DNA from: Defluviitaleaceae bacterium
GTDB lineage: Bacteria > Bacillota > Clostridia > Lachnospirales > WRAA01
Assembly: GCA_009780445.1 (NCBI GenBank)
Contig: WRAA01000006.1
Location: forward strand, 1-21,490
Length of the DNA: 21,490 nt
Direction: 5' to 3'
Positions 15,990 through 21,490 of this stretch are shown piece by piece (the first letter of the stretch is position 1; the number at the start of each line of letters is the position of its first letter). The notes beneath the pieces are model-generated. The model worked only from the letters and a program-made list of their open reading frames with translations, was not told the origin of the DNA and ran no database searches. The position numbers were made by a program, and so were the translations under genes.

Positions 15990-17495
15990 TTAGCCCAGCC
16001 ACACGAAACCCTTTTCCAGCGCGGACAGCAACGGCGTAAAGAATATGCCCAGGGCGATATTCGCCGCCATAAGGCACACGAGGGTGAAGTTGGCGGAGAA
16101 GCTCGGCGCGGGTTTGCAGGCGGGAGCAACGGACGCGCTTGCGCCGTCGCCCTTGGAGTATATGCGGATCAGCACCGGGAAGTAGTAGAGGCCGTTCAGG
16201 AAGGTGCTGACCGCAAGCACAGGCATGGTGATCCATATGCTGGTCTGCCCCTGTACGGCCGCGCCGGCCAGGTAGAACTTCGACACAAAGCCGGCGAAGA
16301 GCGGTATGCCCACCATGGACAACGCGCCGGCGGTGAAGGCGATACCCGCCATTTTGTTCTTGCGCGCGGCACCCGTCATGTCGGCGATATTGTAGGAGCC
16401 GGACGCGGCAATAAGCGCGCCGGCGGCGATAAAGAGCATACTCTTGGTGAAGGCGTGGGCGATGATGTGGTAGCTGGCGGCGGTGAAGCCGCCCTGGGTG
16501 TCAAGCCCCATGCCCACGAAGATGTAGCCGATCTGCGCAACGGACGAATAGGCGATAAGCCGCTTTAACTTCGTCTGGAAGCAGGCCATTACAGAGCCTG
16601 CGATCATGCCGGTGATGCCGAAGAAGAATAGCACGTGGAACACGCCCAGAGCCGCCACGGTTTCAAGGCCGTAGACCCTGTAGAGCATCTTCATCAGCAT
16701 TACGATATAACCTTTCAGCACAAGGCCGGAGAGCAGGGCCGAGGCCGCCGTGGTGGCGGAGCCGTGGGCGTCGGGCAGCCATGTGTGGAAGGGGAACAAC
16801 GCGCTCTTGACGGCCATGGACACAATAAAGAGCAGCATGGTCATCGTCAGCGGGAAGTGGTAGTGGCCGTCCTGCACAAGGTAGGATATGACCTCTCGCG
16901 CCGGTTCCATCAGCAGGTGGCCCGTGATGGCATAGAGGAAGGCCGTGGACAGCAGGAACAGGCCGGAACCCATTACGCTAAGCAGCAGGTACTTGAGCGT
17001 GGCCTTGAGGGTGTCCTTGTTTTCCTTGGTGGCGACAATGGCGCAGGCCGCCAGCGTATTCACTTCGATGAACACATAGGCCGTGAATATATCGTTCGTG
17101 AACACCAGCGACATTAGGGAGGTGTTCAGCAAGTTGATCATGCAGTAGAACAGCGGCCGCTTGCCGGGGATGATGTCCTTGTTGGTGTCGTAGCCGGTGC
17201 CAAGCACCGAGAACAGCAGCACCGTGGAGAAGGTGACGGCCAGCAGAGCCTCCAGCATACCCGCGCGGATCTCGTTGCCAAAGGGCGAGGGGAAGTAGCC
17301 CATCAGGTATGTGAAGTAGGGCACGGGCGCGTTCCACAGGGAGGCCGTAAGCCCCAGTGACAGGCCGATCATCACCACCTGCACCCAGATGGTGATCTGC
17401 CGCGCGATGTTGGAGTTGCGCAGAAGCGGCATTACAACCGACGCAAGCATCGGCAGGAAGATTATAAACAGCGGAAAATGAAACGTCATACCCAT
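15990..17495 (-). CDS. mrpD: MrpD-type Na+/H+ antiporter subunit 1
   Basis: A polytopic membrane protein of 501 residues, the first of five large subunits in the operon. It follows MrpC directly, as in classical mrp operons, so it is the best candidate for MrpD. Glu144 lies in YVFIEVNTLAAC, Lys230 in AVKSALFPFHTWLPDAH, then ASALLSG. Later segments GALSMVGIPLFAGFVSKFYLAG carry the downstream membrane Lys. The ATG at 17495 overlaps the MrpC stop as TAATG. A second Met two codons later could also serve. A 35-nt gap follows before the next subunit gene. Confidence 0.9.
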   Translation of the reverse strand: MGMTFHFPLFIIFLPMLASVVMPLLRNSNIARQITIWVQVVMIGLSLGLTASLWNAPVPYFTYLMGYFPSPFGNEIRAGMLEALLAVTFSTVLLFSVLGTGYDTNKDIIPGKRPLFYCMINLLNTSLMSLVFTNDIFTAYVFIEVNTLAACAIVATKENKDTLKATLKYLLLSVMGSGLFLLSTAFLYAITGHLLMEPAREVISYLVQDGHYHFPLTMTMLLFIVSMAVKSALFPFHTWLPDAHGSATTAASALLSGLVLKGYIVMLMKMLYRVYGLETVAALGVFHVLFFFGITGMIAGSVMACFQTKLKRLIAYSSVAQIGYIFVGMGLDTQGGFTAASYHIIAHAFTKSMLFIAAGALIAASGSYNIADMTGAARKNKMAGIAFTAGALSMVGIPLFAGFVSKFYLAGAAVQGQTSIWITMPVLAVSTFLNGLYYFPVLIRIYSKGDGASASVAPACKPAPSFSANFTLVCLMAANIALGIFFTPLLSALEKGFVWLG

Positions 17496-17863
17496 TAAAC
17501 GTCACCTCCGCGTGACATCAGGGCTATCTTGTCCATGTCAAGTGTGCCGTAATGCTCGTATAGTTTCAGGGAAAGGGCAAGCGCGAAGGCGGTTATGCTA
17601 ACTGCAACGACGATACCCGTCATGACCAGAGCGCTGGGCAAGGGGTTCACATACGCGTCTTGGTAGACAATGCCGTCGATGATGATGGGCGCGCCCCTGC
17701 CGGTTATGTAGCCCGTGGTGGCCAGGTAGAGGAATATGGCCGAATCCATGATGTTCAGCCCGATGATCTTCTTGATAAGGTTCTTCTGCAGCAGCAGGGT
17801 AACGAAGCCGATACCGAACAGTATCATGGCCGTTGCCTCATAGAAATTGGTGATCAAGCCCAC
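17495..17863 (-). CDS. mrpC: Na+/H+ antiporter subunit MrpC/MnhC (NuoK-like)
   Basis: A 122-residue protein with three membrane segments, of the NuoK/MrpC family. Typical parts are the first helix ending GFVTLLLQKNLIKKIIGLNIMDSAIFLYL, a variable loop, and LPSALVMTGIVVAVSITAFALAL, where PxALVLTxIVI is the family signature. The start is taken as GTG at 17863, with GAGG 8 nt upstream at the end of mrpB; this gives MGLITNFYEATAM and the normal length. The frame is open far upstream inside mrpB, but that part is a shadow reading. It is separated from mrpB by 2 nt and overlaps the mrpD start by 1 nt. Confidence 0.9.
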   Translation of the reverse strand: MGLITNFYEATAMILFGIGFVTLLLQKNLIKKIIGLNIMDSAIFLYLATTGYITGRGAPIIIDGIVYQDAYVNPLPSALVMTGIVVAVSITAFALALSLKLYEHYGTLDMDKIALMSRGGDV

Positions 17864-17865
17864 GG

Positions 17866-18327
17866 CTATGCCTCGCTTTCCGAAAAGAGTGCGTAGAAGT
17901 TGTAGATCGTAACGGCGACGGCAAGCCCTATGCTGATGTTCAGCGGAAGGATAAGCCCGCCGCTTAGTATCGTGCCGGGTGTGCCAAGGGGGATGCCTGT
18001 GGTGCCGCCCGTTGCGCCGACCATGAAGGACCAGACCTTGATGCCGGCGTAGAAGGCAAGAGACGCGCAGAAGGTGACTGTCAGCACCCTTTCGCTGAAC
18101 ACCTTGCTGACTTTCTCCGAGCCATAGGCCAGCGAACACAGGACAAGCCCCGTGCCGAGTATCGTGCCGCCGGAGAAGCCGCCGCCCGGGGAGAGGTGGC
18201 CGTTGAAGAGGATGTAGATGCCGTAGATCATGATAAACGGCGTTATGGGGCCGACAATAGCCTGCAGCAGCATCGAGCGGTTGGTGTCCGATTTCTTTTC
18301 GCGGTAGAGCTTGCACTTCTTGGGCAT
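17866..18327 (-). CDS. mrpB: Na+/H+ antiporter subunit MrpB/MnhB
   Basis: A 153-residue membrane protein with about four helices, of the MnhB/MrpB family (MbhF in archaeal nomenclature). The diagnostic stretch is FNGHLSPGGGFSGGTILGTGLVL near residues 41-63. The basic N-terminus (KKCKLYREKKSDTNR) should stay in the cytoplasm. In classical Mrp complexes MrpB contributes to the membrane arm beside MrpC and the MrpA C-terminal part. The ATG follows GGAAGGTG by about 5 nt, and the upstream gene stops 13 nt away. Confidence 0.93.
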   Translation of the reverse strand: MPKKCKLYREKKSDTNRSMLLQAIVGPITPFIMIYGIYILFNGHLSPGGGFSGGTILGTGLVLCSLAYGSEKVSKVFSERVLTVTFCASLAFYAGIKVWSFMVGATGGTTGIPLGTPGTILSGGLILPLNISIGLAVAVTIYNFYALFSESEA

Positions 18328-18340
18328 GTTGGCACCTTCC

Positions 18341-19000
18341 TTATTTCCGGTTCTCGTTCGGCTTGCGCATGAGGATTATTACGCCGATAACCGCGGTGAA
18401 CAGCACGAACGCCTCGCCCAGGGTATCAAAGGAGCGGTAGCTGAACAGCACCGCCGCAACCATGTTGAGGGAGCCTGTGTCGTACACGCCCATCTCGACA
18501 TAACGCAGATAGACCTCGTTTACGGCCGGGTTGTAGGGCGAGCCGAATTCGGGCAGGTAGTTTACGGTTATCAGCAGGATCACGCTGACGTTGATGGCCA
18601 CAATGGCGGACAGCGTAAGGTAGAAGATTCTGAATCGCTTCATCTGCAGCTTTTCGCGCTTGGACATGTGCAGGGTTTCGGTTTGGATCACAAAGGTGTC
18701 GTCGTCTCCGGAGACGTTTTCTTCGGAGGCTGGTGCGCCGCCGTCGTCGGAATCTTCGGTGATGTCATCGGCTATTGCGTCGGGGTAGTTGAACTCGTCG
18801 TCGCCGTCGTAGTCGCCGGAAAACTCCTCGGCGGATTCGTCGTCGGTGTTGTCCTCTTCGTAAGGCTCCTCGTGGTCGTGGTGGTCGTCGGCTTCTTCCG
18901 TTTCTGTTGTGTCGTAGGACGAAGCGTCGTCCGGAAGGCTTTCATCGGCGTTTACCCAGTCCACAAAACGCCGCATGGAGCTGTCTCTGTTGTCCGGCAT
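18341..19000 (-). CDS. MbhE-like antiporter subunit with long acidic N-terminal extension
   Basis: The C-terminal part (about 124-212) is an MbhE-like domain, equivalent to the last part of MrpA. It has a membrane helix, then LPEFGSPYNPAVNEVYLRY, GVYDTGSLNMVAAVL and YRSFDTLGEA, then a second helix and a basic end. The first 118 or so residues are unlike the family: about 40 of the first 100 are Asp or Glu, with a cluster DDHHDHEEPYEED near 38-50. This soluble part is followed by a basic patch (MSKREKLQMKRFR) just before the first helix, so it is predicted to be cytoplasmic. The ATG at 19000 has GGGAG 8 nt upstream and lies 3 nt after the preceding stop. An inner ATG at residue 112 lacks a ribosome site. 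Its role could be cation or pH sensing or partner binding; nothing in the sequence settles that. Confidence 0.88.
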   Translation of the reverse strand: MPDNRDSSMRRFVDWVNADESLPDDASSYDTTETEEADDHHDHEEPYEEDNTDDESAEEFSGDYDGDDEFNYPDAIADDITEDSDDGGAPASEENVSGDDDTFVIQTETLHMSKREKLQMKRFRIFYLTLSAIVAINVSVILLITVNYLPEFGSPYNPAVNEVYLRYVEMGVYDTGSLNMVAAVLFSYRSFDTLGEAFVLFTAVIGVIILMRKPNENRK

Positions 19001-19003
19001 GGC

Positions 19004-19264
19004 CTATTCTCCCTTCCCCATGGAATTTATCCGCTTTATCGCGAGAAAGAACAGCACGCTGGTGATGCCCGCGCCGATGGCCGCTTCCGTAAGCGCAAGG
19101 TCAGGAGCCTCCAGCAGAACCCAGAGTATCGACATTACAATGCTGTACGACATAAAGATTATTACCGCGGAAATAACCTTGCGCGTAAACGACACGGCAA
19201 GGGCGCAGACGATGAGGAACACCAGCATCATATATTCGAAGATGATCATGTCAAACACTATCAT
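19004..19264 (-). CDS. DUF4040 / MbhD-like antiporter subunit
   Basis: An 86-residue protein with three predicted helices. The signature APDLALTEAAIGAG near residues 53-66 is that of the MbhD/MrpA C-terminal domain, with the conserved membrane Glu in ALTEA. In Bacillus-type Mrp this domain is fused into MrpA; here, as in archaeal Mbh/Mrp modules, it is a separate gene followed by an MbhE-like gene. The ATG overlaps the MrpG stop by 4 nt (ATGA). An internal in-frame ATG at residue 6 is possible but not needed. Confidence 0.9.
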   Translation of the reverse strand: MIVFDMIIFEYMMLVFLIVCALAVSFTRKVISAVIIFMSYSIVMSILWVLLEAPDLALTEAAIGAGITSVLFFLAIKRINSMGKGE

Positions 19265-19581
19265 AACTCTATCACGTCACATTCGTTTTCGACATTCGCG
19301 CTTGTCTGAACCTCGGCGCGGCCGATCATGTACACCGCCACGGGGTTCGTCACCCAGAAGAAGAGGATCAGTATCAGAATTTTCAGCGTCATAAAGCTGA
19401 ACCCCACAAAGATGGCCAGCCCCACAAGCACTAAGAGCGAACCCAGGGTGTCGCACTTTGCGGCGGCGTGCAGGCGGTTGAGTGCGTTGTCCAGGCGGAA
19501 CAGGCCGAAGGTGGCCACGCCCAGCACAAACAGCCCGCTCAGCAGAAATACCGACGCTATCGCAAACCTTATCAGCTCCAT
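19261..19581 (-). CDS. mrpG: Na+/H+ antiporter subunit MrpG/MnhG
   Basis: A 106-residue protein with three helices. The family pattern FGLFRLDNALNRLHAAAKCDTLGSLLVLVG (a form of R-x-P-D-x-xxRLHAxxKxxTLG) identifies MrpG. The C-terminal tail is acidic. The ATG at 19581 has a perfect AAGGAGG 7 nt upstream, inside the end of mrpF. The frame is open further upstream to 19845, but that reading lies across mrpF and is rejected. It overlaps the next gene by 4 nt. Confidence 0.93.
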   Translation of the reverse strand: MELIRFAIASVFLLSGLFVLGVATFGLFRLDNALNRLHAAAKCDTLGSLLVLVGLAIFVGFSFMTLKILILILFFWVTNPVAVYMIGRAEVQTSANVENECDVIEL

Positions 19582-19583
19582 GG

Positions 19584-19913
19584 CTACACCTCCTTGCCGC
19601 TTAGGGCCTCGGCGGCCGCCTTGCGCTGTCTCTTCAGCTTTACGTTCAGCATAAACTTCGTAAGCACCACAATGGCCAGGAAGCTTAGCAGGGCATACAC
19701 AAGAGCGATGTCCATAAGGAACACTTCGTCCCGGTTTACGCCCACCAGCACTATCAGCAGGATGGTCTTGACGCAGATCATGTTCACGGCGATAATACGG
19801 TCGGCCAGCCTGGGGCCTTTCACCGCGCGGAAGAGGCACAGGCACATGGTTACGGCAAGGAACATTATGCCGAACTGCAATACAATGTTTACGGCCTCGC
19901 TGTAGTCAAACAC
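19584..19913 (-). CDS. mrpF: Na+/H+ antiporter subunit MrpF/MnhF
   Basis: A 109-residue protein with three helices. VKGPRLADRIIAVNMI is the MrpF signature (xxGPxxxDRixAxxx), and VFLMDIALVYALLSFLA holds the conserved Asp of the third helix. The C-terminus is basic. The start is GTG at 19913, preceded by GGGGGG at 7 nt; only one base separates it from the mrpE stop. Confidence 0.92.
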   Translation of the reverse strand: MFDYSEAVNIVLQFGIMFLAVTMCLCLFRAVKGPRLADRIIAVNMICVKTILLIVLVGVNRDEVFLMDIALVYALLSFLAIVVLTKFMLNVKLKRQRKAAAEALSGKEV

Positions 19914-19914
19914 G

Positions 19915-20394
19915 TTACTGCCCCCCTTCGGTGGTGTCGTCCAGCTTGTCCTGCAACATGCGGACGAATATGGAGTCGTTGATGGTGTCCGTCATGGTGG
20001 GGTCTATGGCGTGTATGCCGAAGCGGTCTCCGTTAAGCTCGAATATTACGGTGCCGGGGGTAAGCATTATGGAGTAGGTAAGCATGACCTTGGCGAAGTC
20101 GGACTTTACGGGCGATTGGAAGTATACTATCTGCGGGTGGATTTCCAGCTTGGGCGAGAGGATGATCTTGATCATCTGGATGTTCGCCTTGACGATCTCC
20201 CACAGCAGCATGGACATGTAGATTGTTATCGGCCAAGCCTTCGCCCAGATCTGCTTCTCCTTGGCAAAGCTTAGGCCCACCATCTTGTAGAGGAACAGCG
20301 ACATAACAACGCTGATCAGCACGCCGATAACCAACACCTCGGGCGTGACGGCAGAGTTAAGTATTATCCAGAATGCCAGGAACAGTACGGGCAT
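19915..20394 (-). CDS. mrpE: Na+/H+ antiporter subunit MrpE/MnhE
   Basis: A 159-residue membrane protein, first of the antiporter operon. LNSAVTPEVLVIGVLIS near the N-terminus, MSMLLWEIVKANIQMIKIILSP in the middle, and LTYSIMLTPGTVIFEL with the acidic C-terminal tail are all typical of MrpE. The start is ATG at 20394, with GGAG 9 nt upstream. A Met three codons earlier touches that GGAG, and the longer open frame up to 20547 runs back through a terminator and a small upstream gene, so it is rejected. The leader between the terminator and this start is about 40 nt and shows no promoter of its own that I would trust. Confidence 0.92.
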   Translation of the reverse strand: MPVLFLAFWIILNSAVTPEVLVIGVLISVVMSLFLYKMVGLSFAKEKQIWAKAWPITIYMSMLLWEIVKANIQMIKIILSPKLEIHPQIVYFQSPVKSDFAKVMLTYSIMLTPGTVIFELNGDRFGIHAIDPTMTDTINDSIFVRMLQDKLDDTTEGGQ

Positions 20395-20433
20395 AACAAT
20401 CATCTCCGTTGTGGTAAGTGTCGGGATATTCTT

Positions 20434-20490
20434 ATAACAAAAGCAGCTCACAGCCGCTACAGTCGTAATGCTGTGGCGGCTATCGCTGCT
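20434..20490 (-). terminator. Rho-independent terminator or attenuator ahead of the antiporter operon
   Basis: On the minus strand the arms AGCAGC (20490-20485) and an 11-nt arm (20481-20471) pair with 20462-20452 and GCTGCT (20447-20442), giving a long stem with an 8-nt loop and one wobble position. It is followed by TTTGTTAT. The small upstream frame stops inside the first arm. With mrpE starting about 40 nt further on and a consensus promoter upstream, it could set the expression of the operon by read-through. No alternative antiterminator fold was worked out. Confidence 0.75.
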
Positions 20491-20626
20491 GTGTGTCGTG
20501 GTTATAATAGTAGCTGCGGATCGCGCCGTATCCCAGCCCTTGGCCATAATTAATGTCGGGCGCGTTGATAATGAGCATGGCTATGACGATGCACAGAGCC
20601 ACTAAGAACACCTTTAGCTTTTTCAC
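20480..20626 (-). CDS. Small membrane-anchored peptide, possible leader peptide of the antiporter operon
   Basis: A 48-residue frame starting GTG at 20626, with AGGAG 9 nt upstream; an in-frame ATG at 20635 lies hard against the same ribosome site and would add three residues. The peptide begins with a basic N-terminus (MKKLK) and one hydrophobic helix (VFLVALCIVIAMLII), then a short polar end rich in Tyr and Gly (NYGQGLGYG, SYYYNHDTQQR). I do not recognise a family. A consensus promoter stands immediately upstream, and a terminator overlaps the stop codon, so the frame is probably expressed. It may be a secreted or anchored small protein, an accessory micro-subunit, or a leader whose translation controls the downstream terminator. 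Confidence 0.62.
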   Translation of the reverse strand: MKKLKVFLVALCIVIAMLIINAPDINYGQGLGYGAIRSYYYNHDTQQR

Positions 20627-20655
20627 GCAAAACATCTCCTGTACGGTATGACTGT

Positions 20656-20684
20656 ATTATAGATTACCGCGATACTCTTGTCAA
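20656..20684 (-). promoter_or_regulatory. Consensus sigma-A/sigma-70 promoter
   Basis: On the minus strand, TTGACA (20684-20679), a 17-bp spacer and TATAAT (20661-20656) match the ideal housekeeping promoter at all positions. The expected start of transcription is near 20649, giving about 22 nt before the small peptide start. It is the only such site I see ahead of the antiporter operon. Confidence 0.88.
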
Positions 20685-20714
20685 CAACAATCCTAATATT
20701 CTTGTGGATAAACG

Positions 20715-20750
20715 TGAACAGCGGTGAGCATATGCCACACCGCTGTTGTT
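20715..20750 (-). terminator. Hairpin terminator after the two-helix membrane protein gene
   Basis: Arms AACAGCGGTG (20717-20726) and CACCGCTGTT (20738-20747) form a perfect 10-bp stem. The 11-nt loop holds the small palindrome GCATATGC. In the minus direction the tail reads TTCACGTTTAT, a modest T-tract. It lies about 30 nt after the stop of the upstream gene and just before the next promoter, where a terminator is expected. Confidence 0.65.
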
Positions 20751-20779
20751 GTGTAAATATTTGGTTAGCCGGACGGAGC

Positions 20780-21298
20780 TTACCGCTCCAGCTCTGCCCG
20801 AAGGTTGCTGACCTCCATCGCCAGCCGTCTGGCCTTGCGCTCCTTGCGCATGTTGCTCTTCCTGAACCGCGGCCAGGCGAACGCCCACAGGTGAATGGCA
20901 TATGCCGCGAACCACGCCCCGGAGAAGAACATGAACATCAGCTGCGCCAGCCGGTTCATGCCCGTCAAAACGGCCAGCGCGAAGAGGGTCATGAACCAGA
21001 CGGGAACCACGGCGGCTGTGTGGAAGATGAATCTGCCGCGGTCTTGAAGCCTCTTTTGCGCCAAGGTTATCAGCAGGGTGTCGTCATGGGCGGGTGTCTC
21101 GGTTTCTTCCGCAGATGCGTCGTCCTGTGCGGGCGTGTCGGTGCCGGAATGTTCTTGGCCGGGCGCGAAGCGTACCGCGTCCTGCTTTTCGTCAACCCAT
21201 ACCGCCCTCTGCTGCTTTACAAGCTGTTTTGCGCGGCGTATGAATGTTTCGCCCATCTTTGTGCCGTTGGAATCGTAGAGAGTTATCTTGCCTTCCAT
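20780..21298 (-). CDS. Conserved hypothetical 2TM-domain membrane protein
   Basis: A 172-residue protein of unknown function. The N-terminal 45 residues (KITLYDSNGTKMGETF, RRAKQLVKQQRAVWVDE) form a small predicted soluble module. An acidic linker (about 46-73) follows. Then come two hydrophobic helices (about 92-113 and 119-141) with a basic, partly helical end (RKSNMRKERKARRLAMEVSNLRAELER). The two-helix part resembles the 2TM domain family. The ATG has GAGGAG 7 nt upstream. It is a single-gene unit, with a non-coding region before it and a hairpin after it. No enzyme motif is visible. Confidence 0.72.
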   Translation of the reverse strand: MEGKITLYDSNGTKMGETFIRRAKQLVKQQRAVWVDEKQDAVRFAPGQEHSGTDTPAQDDASAEETETPAHDDTLLITLAQKRLQDRGRFIFHTAAVVPVWFMTLFALAVLTGMNRLAQLMFMFFSGAWFAAYAIHLWAFAWPRFRKSNMRKERKARRLAMEVSNLRAELER

Positions 21299-21355
21299 GT
21301 GTGTTCTCCTCTGTCAAATATGGTGGTGCGCGCGCTCCGCTGTTGTCGGAACTGT

Positions 21356-21369
21356 TAATCAATTGATTA
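21356..21369. promoter_or_regulatory. AT-rich 14-bp perfect palindrome, possible operator
   Basis: TAATCAATTGATTA is a perfect inverted repeat lying 58 bp upstream of the 2TM-protein start codon. A symmetric site of this size and place could bind a dimeric regulator. No good promoter was found next to it. Confidence 0.35.
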
Positions 21370-21370
21370 G

Positions 21371-21490
21371 GGCGTGTTTGGAAACCCGCTTTCGGCGGAT
21401 TTTCGAGTGATTTTTTCGCCAGACTAGGAAGTGGCAAACGCCGCGAACCCGCAGTGGTTCGCAAGTTTGACGCTGACGACGTATGGCGGA
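21371..21490. repeat. Structured repeat fragment related to the gyrA-tgt element (cut by window edge)
   Basis: This non-coding end has GCGAACC (21443-21449) paired with GGTTCGC (21456-21462) around a 6-nt loop. The section 21409-21462 resembles the minus strand of 575-524: both run GATTTTT, a CGC, then CTAGGAA, a variable spacer, then a GC-rich hairpin containing ACCCGCAG. The shared order suggests a dispersed repeat family. The remaining bases hold no reading frame I would support. Confidence 0.5.

Noticed and set aside
18311..19309. Plus-strand frame with a Val-rich repeat-like stretch
   Set aside because: It is the antisense reading of the acidic GAC/GAA-rich region of the MbhE-like gene.
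20415..20440. A separate mrpE promoter with TATAAG as -10
   Set aside because: No acceptable -35 lies at the right distance; the position would fall inside the terminator stem.
20395..20547. Upstream extension of mrpE
   Set aside because: The extra 51 residues run through the terminator stem and the small peptide gene and lack a ribosome site; MrpE length is normal from 20394.

Overview
The window looks like the replication-origin region of a fairly GC-rich member of the Bacillota, probably a clostridial lineage known mainly from genomes. This is inferred from the gene order dnaA-dnaN-recF-gyrB-gyrA, the clostridial style of the Tgt N-terminus, and strong GGAGG-type ribosome binding sites. 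Every gene I can support lies on the minus strand, so transcription runs from the right end to the left end. I see no tRNA, rRNA, CRISPR array or transposase gene.

Right part (about 21490 to 20395). A non-coding stretch carries a structured repeat fragment and an AT-rich 14-bp palindrome. Next comes a gene for a small two-transmembrane-segment protein, then a terminator-like hairpin. A consensus promoter (TTGACA, 17 bp, TATAAT) follows. It drives a small, previously uncounted reading frame for a 48-residue membrane-anchored peptide. A strong hairpin with a U-rich tail overlaps the stop codon of that frame, just before the large operon. The arrangement looks like a leader peptide with an attenuator.

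Middle part (20394 to 9434). Twelve tightly packed genes encode an Mrp/Mbh-type cation/proton antiporter module: MrpE, MrpF, MrpG, an MbhD-like DUF4040 protein, an MbhE-like protein with a very acidic extension, MrpB, MrpC, and five large NuoL/M/N-MrpD-type subunits. All five large subunits keep the key membrane Glu and Lys. No hydrogenase, ferredoxin-oxidising or NuoH/B/D/I-type subunit is present, so the module appears to be a stand-alone antiporter or to work with partners encoded elsewhere. Two of the large subunits are a tandem duplicate pair, one of which has lost the usual H-x-W-L-P-D-A-H motif.

Left part (9401 to 1). dnaA starts only 32 nt after the last antiporter gene. The dnaA-dnaN gap (7770-8057) holds DnaA boxes, an AT-rich stretch and a clear DnaA-trio element, and so is the likely oriC. 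Then come dnaN, recF, gyrB, a small NimA-like flavin-binding protein, gyrA and the 5' end of tgt. GyrA and GyrB both carry Asp-to-Asn changes at quinolone-pocket positions. Between gyrA and tgt is a 213-bp near-palindromic element whose ends cover the gyrA stop codon and the tgt ribosome binding site and start codon. Its core resembles the repeat fragment at the right end.

How the parts fit: the left half is a standard replication-initiation and DNA-topology cluster. The right half is a membrane bioenergetics operon that runs into dnaA and is oriented against the replication fork expected to leave oriC in that direction.
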